Position numbers and translations under genes: made by a program
From: an uncultured beta proteobacterium
Lineage (GTDB): Bacteria > Pseudomonadota > Gammaproteobacteria > Burkholderiales > Burkholderiaceae
Length of the DNA stretch: 7,452 nucleotides
Direction: 5' to 3'
Assembly (NCBI GenBank): GCA_903930665.1
Contig: CAIYZI010000619.1
Coordinates: 1-7,452, forward strand
Notes under the pieces: generated by a model
Told to the model about the DNA's origin: nothing
What the model saw: only the letters and a program-made list of their open reading frames with translations
Database searches by the model: none
Shown: in pieces, positions 7,057 through 7,452 of the stretch
Numbering within the stretch: position 1 is the first letter of the stretch
Layout of the letters: each line of letters opens with the position of its first letter

Positions 7057-7404
7057 ATGAAACCTGGCATTCACCCCGAATATCGTGAAATCGTCTTTGT
7101 AGACGTTTCTAACAATTTCAGCTTTAAGACTCGCTCCACAATGTCTACTAAAGAGACAATCAAGTGGGAAGATGGCAACGAATATCCATTAGCCAAGATC
7201 GAGACTTCATCTGAATCACACCCTTTCTACACTGGTACCCAGAAAATTATGGATACCGCTGGTCGCGTTGAGAAATTCCGTCAGAAATTCGGTAGCAAAG
7301 CTGTTGCTAAAGCTGCTGGTGATGGTGCTGCAAAAACAGCCGAGAAAAAAGCTGCTGCTGCAGAAGCGAAAGCTGCTGAAAAGCCAGCTAAGAAAAAGGC
7401 TTAA
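7057..7404 (+). CDS. rpmE2: 50S ribosomal protein L31 type B, with an Ala/Lys-rich C-terminal tail
   Basis: Large-subunit ribosomal protein that helps bridge the two subunits. The N-terminal 79 residues are typical of L31: MKPGIHPEYREIVFVD at the start, then SSESHPFYTG (51-60) and GRVEKFRQKFG (69-79). There is no cysteine in the protein, so it lacks the zinc ribbon of type A L31 and is the zinc-independent type B form. At 115 residues it is longer than the usual 80-90. The extra 36 residues (80-115) contain 16 Ala and 10 Lys, ending PAKKKA, and look like a disordered or helical basic tail. AGGA 6 bases upstream supports the ATG at 7057; the internal ATG at 7141 would remove the conserved N-terminus. 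The gene follows rho, with its own probable promoter between them. Confidence 0.96.
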   Translation: MKPGIHPEYREIVFVDVSNNFSFKTRSTMSTKETIKWEDGNEYPLAKIETSSESHPFYTGTQKIMDTAGRVEKFRQKFGSKAVAKAAGDGAAKTAEKKAAAAEAKAAEKPAKKKA

Positions 7405-7420
7405 TTTACTTAGTCACTTT

Positions 7421-7448
7421 GTAGGGCTTTGGGAATTCCTTTCCCTAC
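7421..7448 (+). terminator. Hairpin after rpmE2, probable terminator cut by the window edge
   Basis: GTAGGG (7421-7426) pairs perfectly with CCCTAC (7443-7448), and weaker pairs could extend the base. The loop region contains the palindrome GGAATTCC. The stem starts 16 bases after the rpmE2 stop, where a terminator is expected, but any T-run would fall beyond 7452 and cannot be seen. Confidence 0.4.
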
Positions 7449-7452
7449 GAGA

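Noticed and set aside
7141..7404. Internal ATG of rpmE2 as the true start
   Set aside because: It would remove the conserved MKPGIHPEYRE opening of L31, and the ATG at 7057 has a well-placed AGGA.
1..7452. Mobile element, CRISPR array, tRNA or a novel defence-like system
   Set aside because: No direct repeats with spacers, transposase or integrase motifs, tRNA cloverleaf or island-like composition change were seen. All long frames belong to known housekeeping families.

Overview
The window looks like ordinary chromosomal core sequence from a betaproteobacterium. The best guess is Burkholderiales, close to Polynucleobacter. That rests on the trxA - rho - type B L31 gene order, moderate GC content, a Rho protein colinear with the E. 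coli protein at all key residues, and an AddA/AddB-like recombination pair in place of RecBCD. The genus is an inference from protein style and gene order and was not tested by any search.

Left half (1-4966, minus strand): a two-gene DNA double-strand-break repair unit. The promoter-proximal gene (4966 to 1994) encodes a 990-residue AddB-like protein with a C-terminal PD-(D/E)XK nuclease and four cysteines placed as in the AddB 4Fe-4S nuclease fold. The next gene (from 1997, running off the left edge of the window) encodes an AddA-like UvrD/Rep-family helicase. Its first 665 codons are present. The two genes overlap by ATGA, so they are almost certainly co-transcribed and translationally coupled. 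The products would act together as a helicase-nuclease that resects broken ends for RecA.

Middle (4967-5657): a 121-bp AT-rich divergent spacer, then trxA (thioredoxin 1) on the plus strand, closed by a strong intrinsic terminator. A 243-bp spacer follows, holding that terminator, a likely sigma-70 promoter, and a long C-rich, G-poor leader in front of rho.

Right part (5658-7452, plus strand): rho (complete, 420 residues), a 136-bp spacer with an extended -10 promoter and a foldable leader, then rpmE2 (type B ribosomal protein L31, no zinc cysteines) with an unusual Ala/Lys-rich C-terminal tail. A hairpin at the right edge probably starts the rpmE2 terminator.

No RNA gene, mobile element, CRISPR array or phage remnant was seen. 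No previously undescribed system is evident. The points most worth a second look are regulatory (the rho leader and the L31 leader) and the L31 tail.
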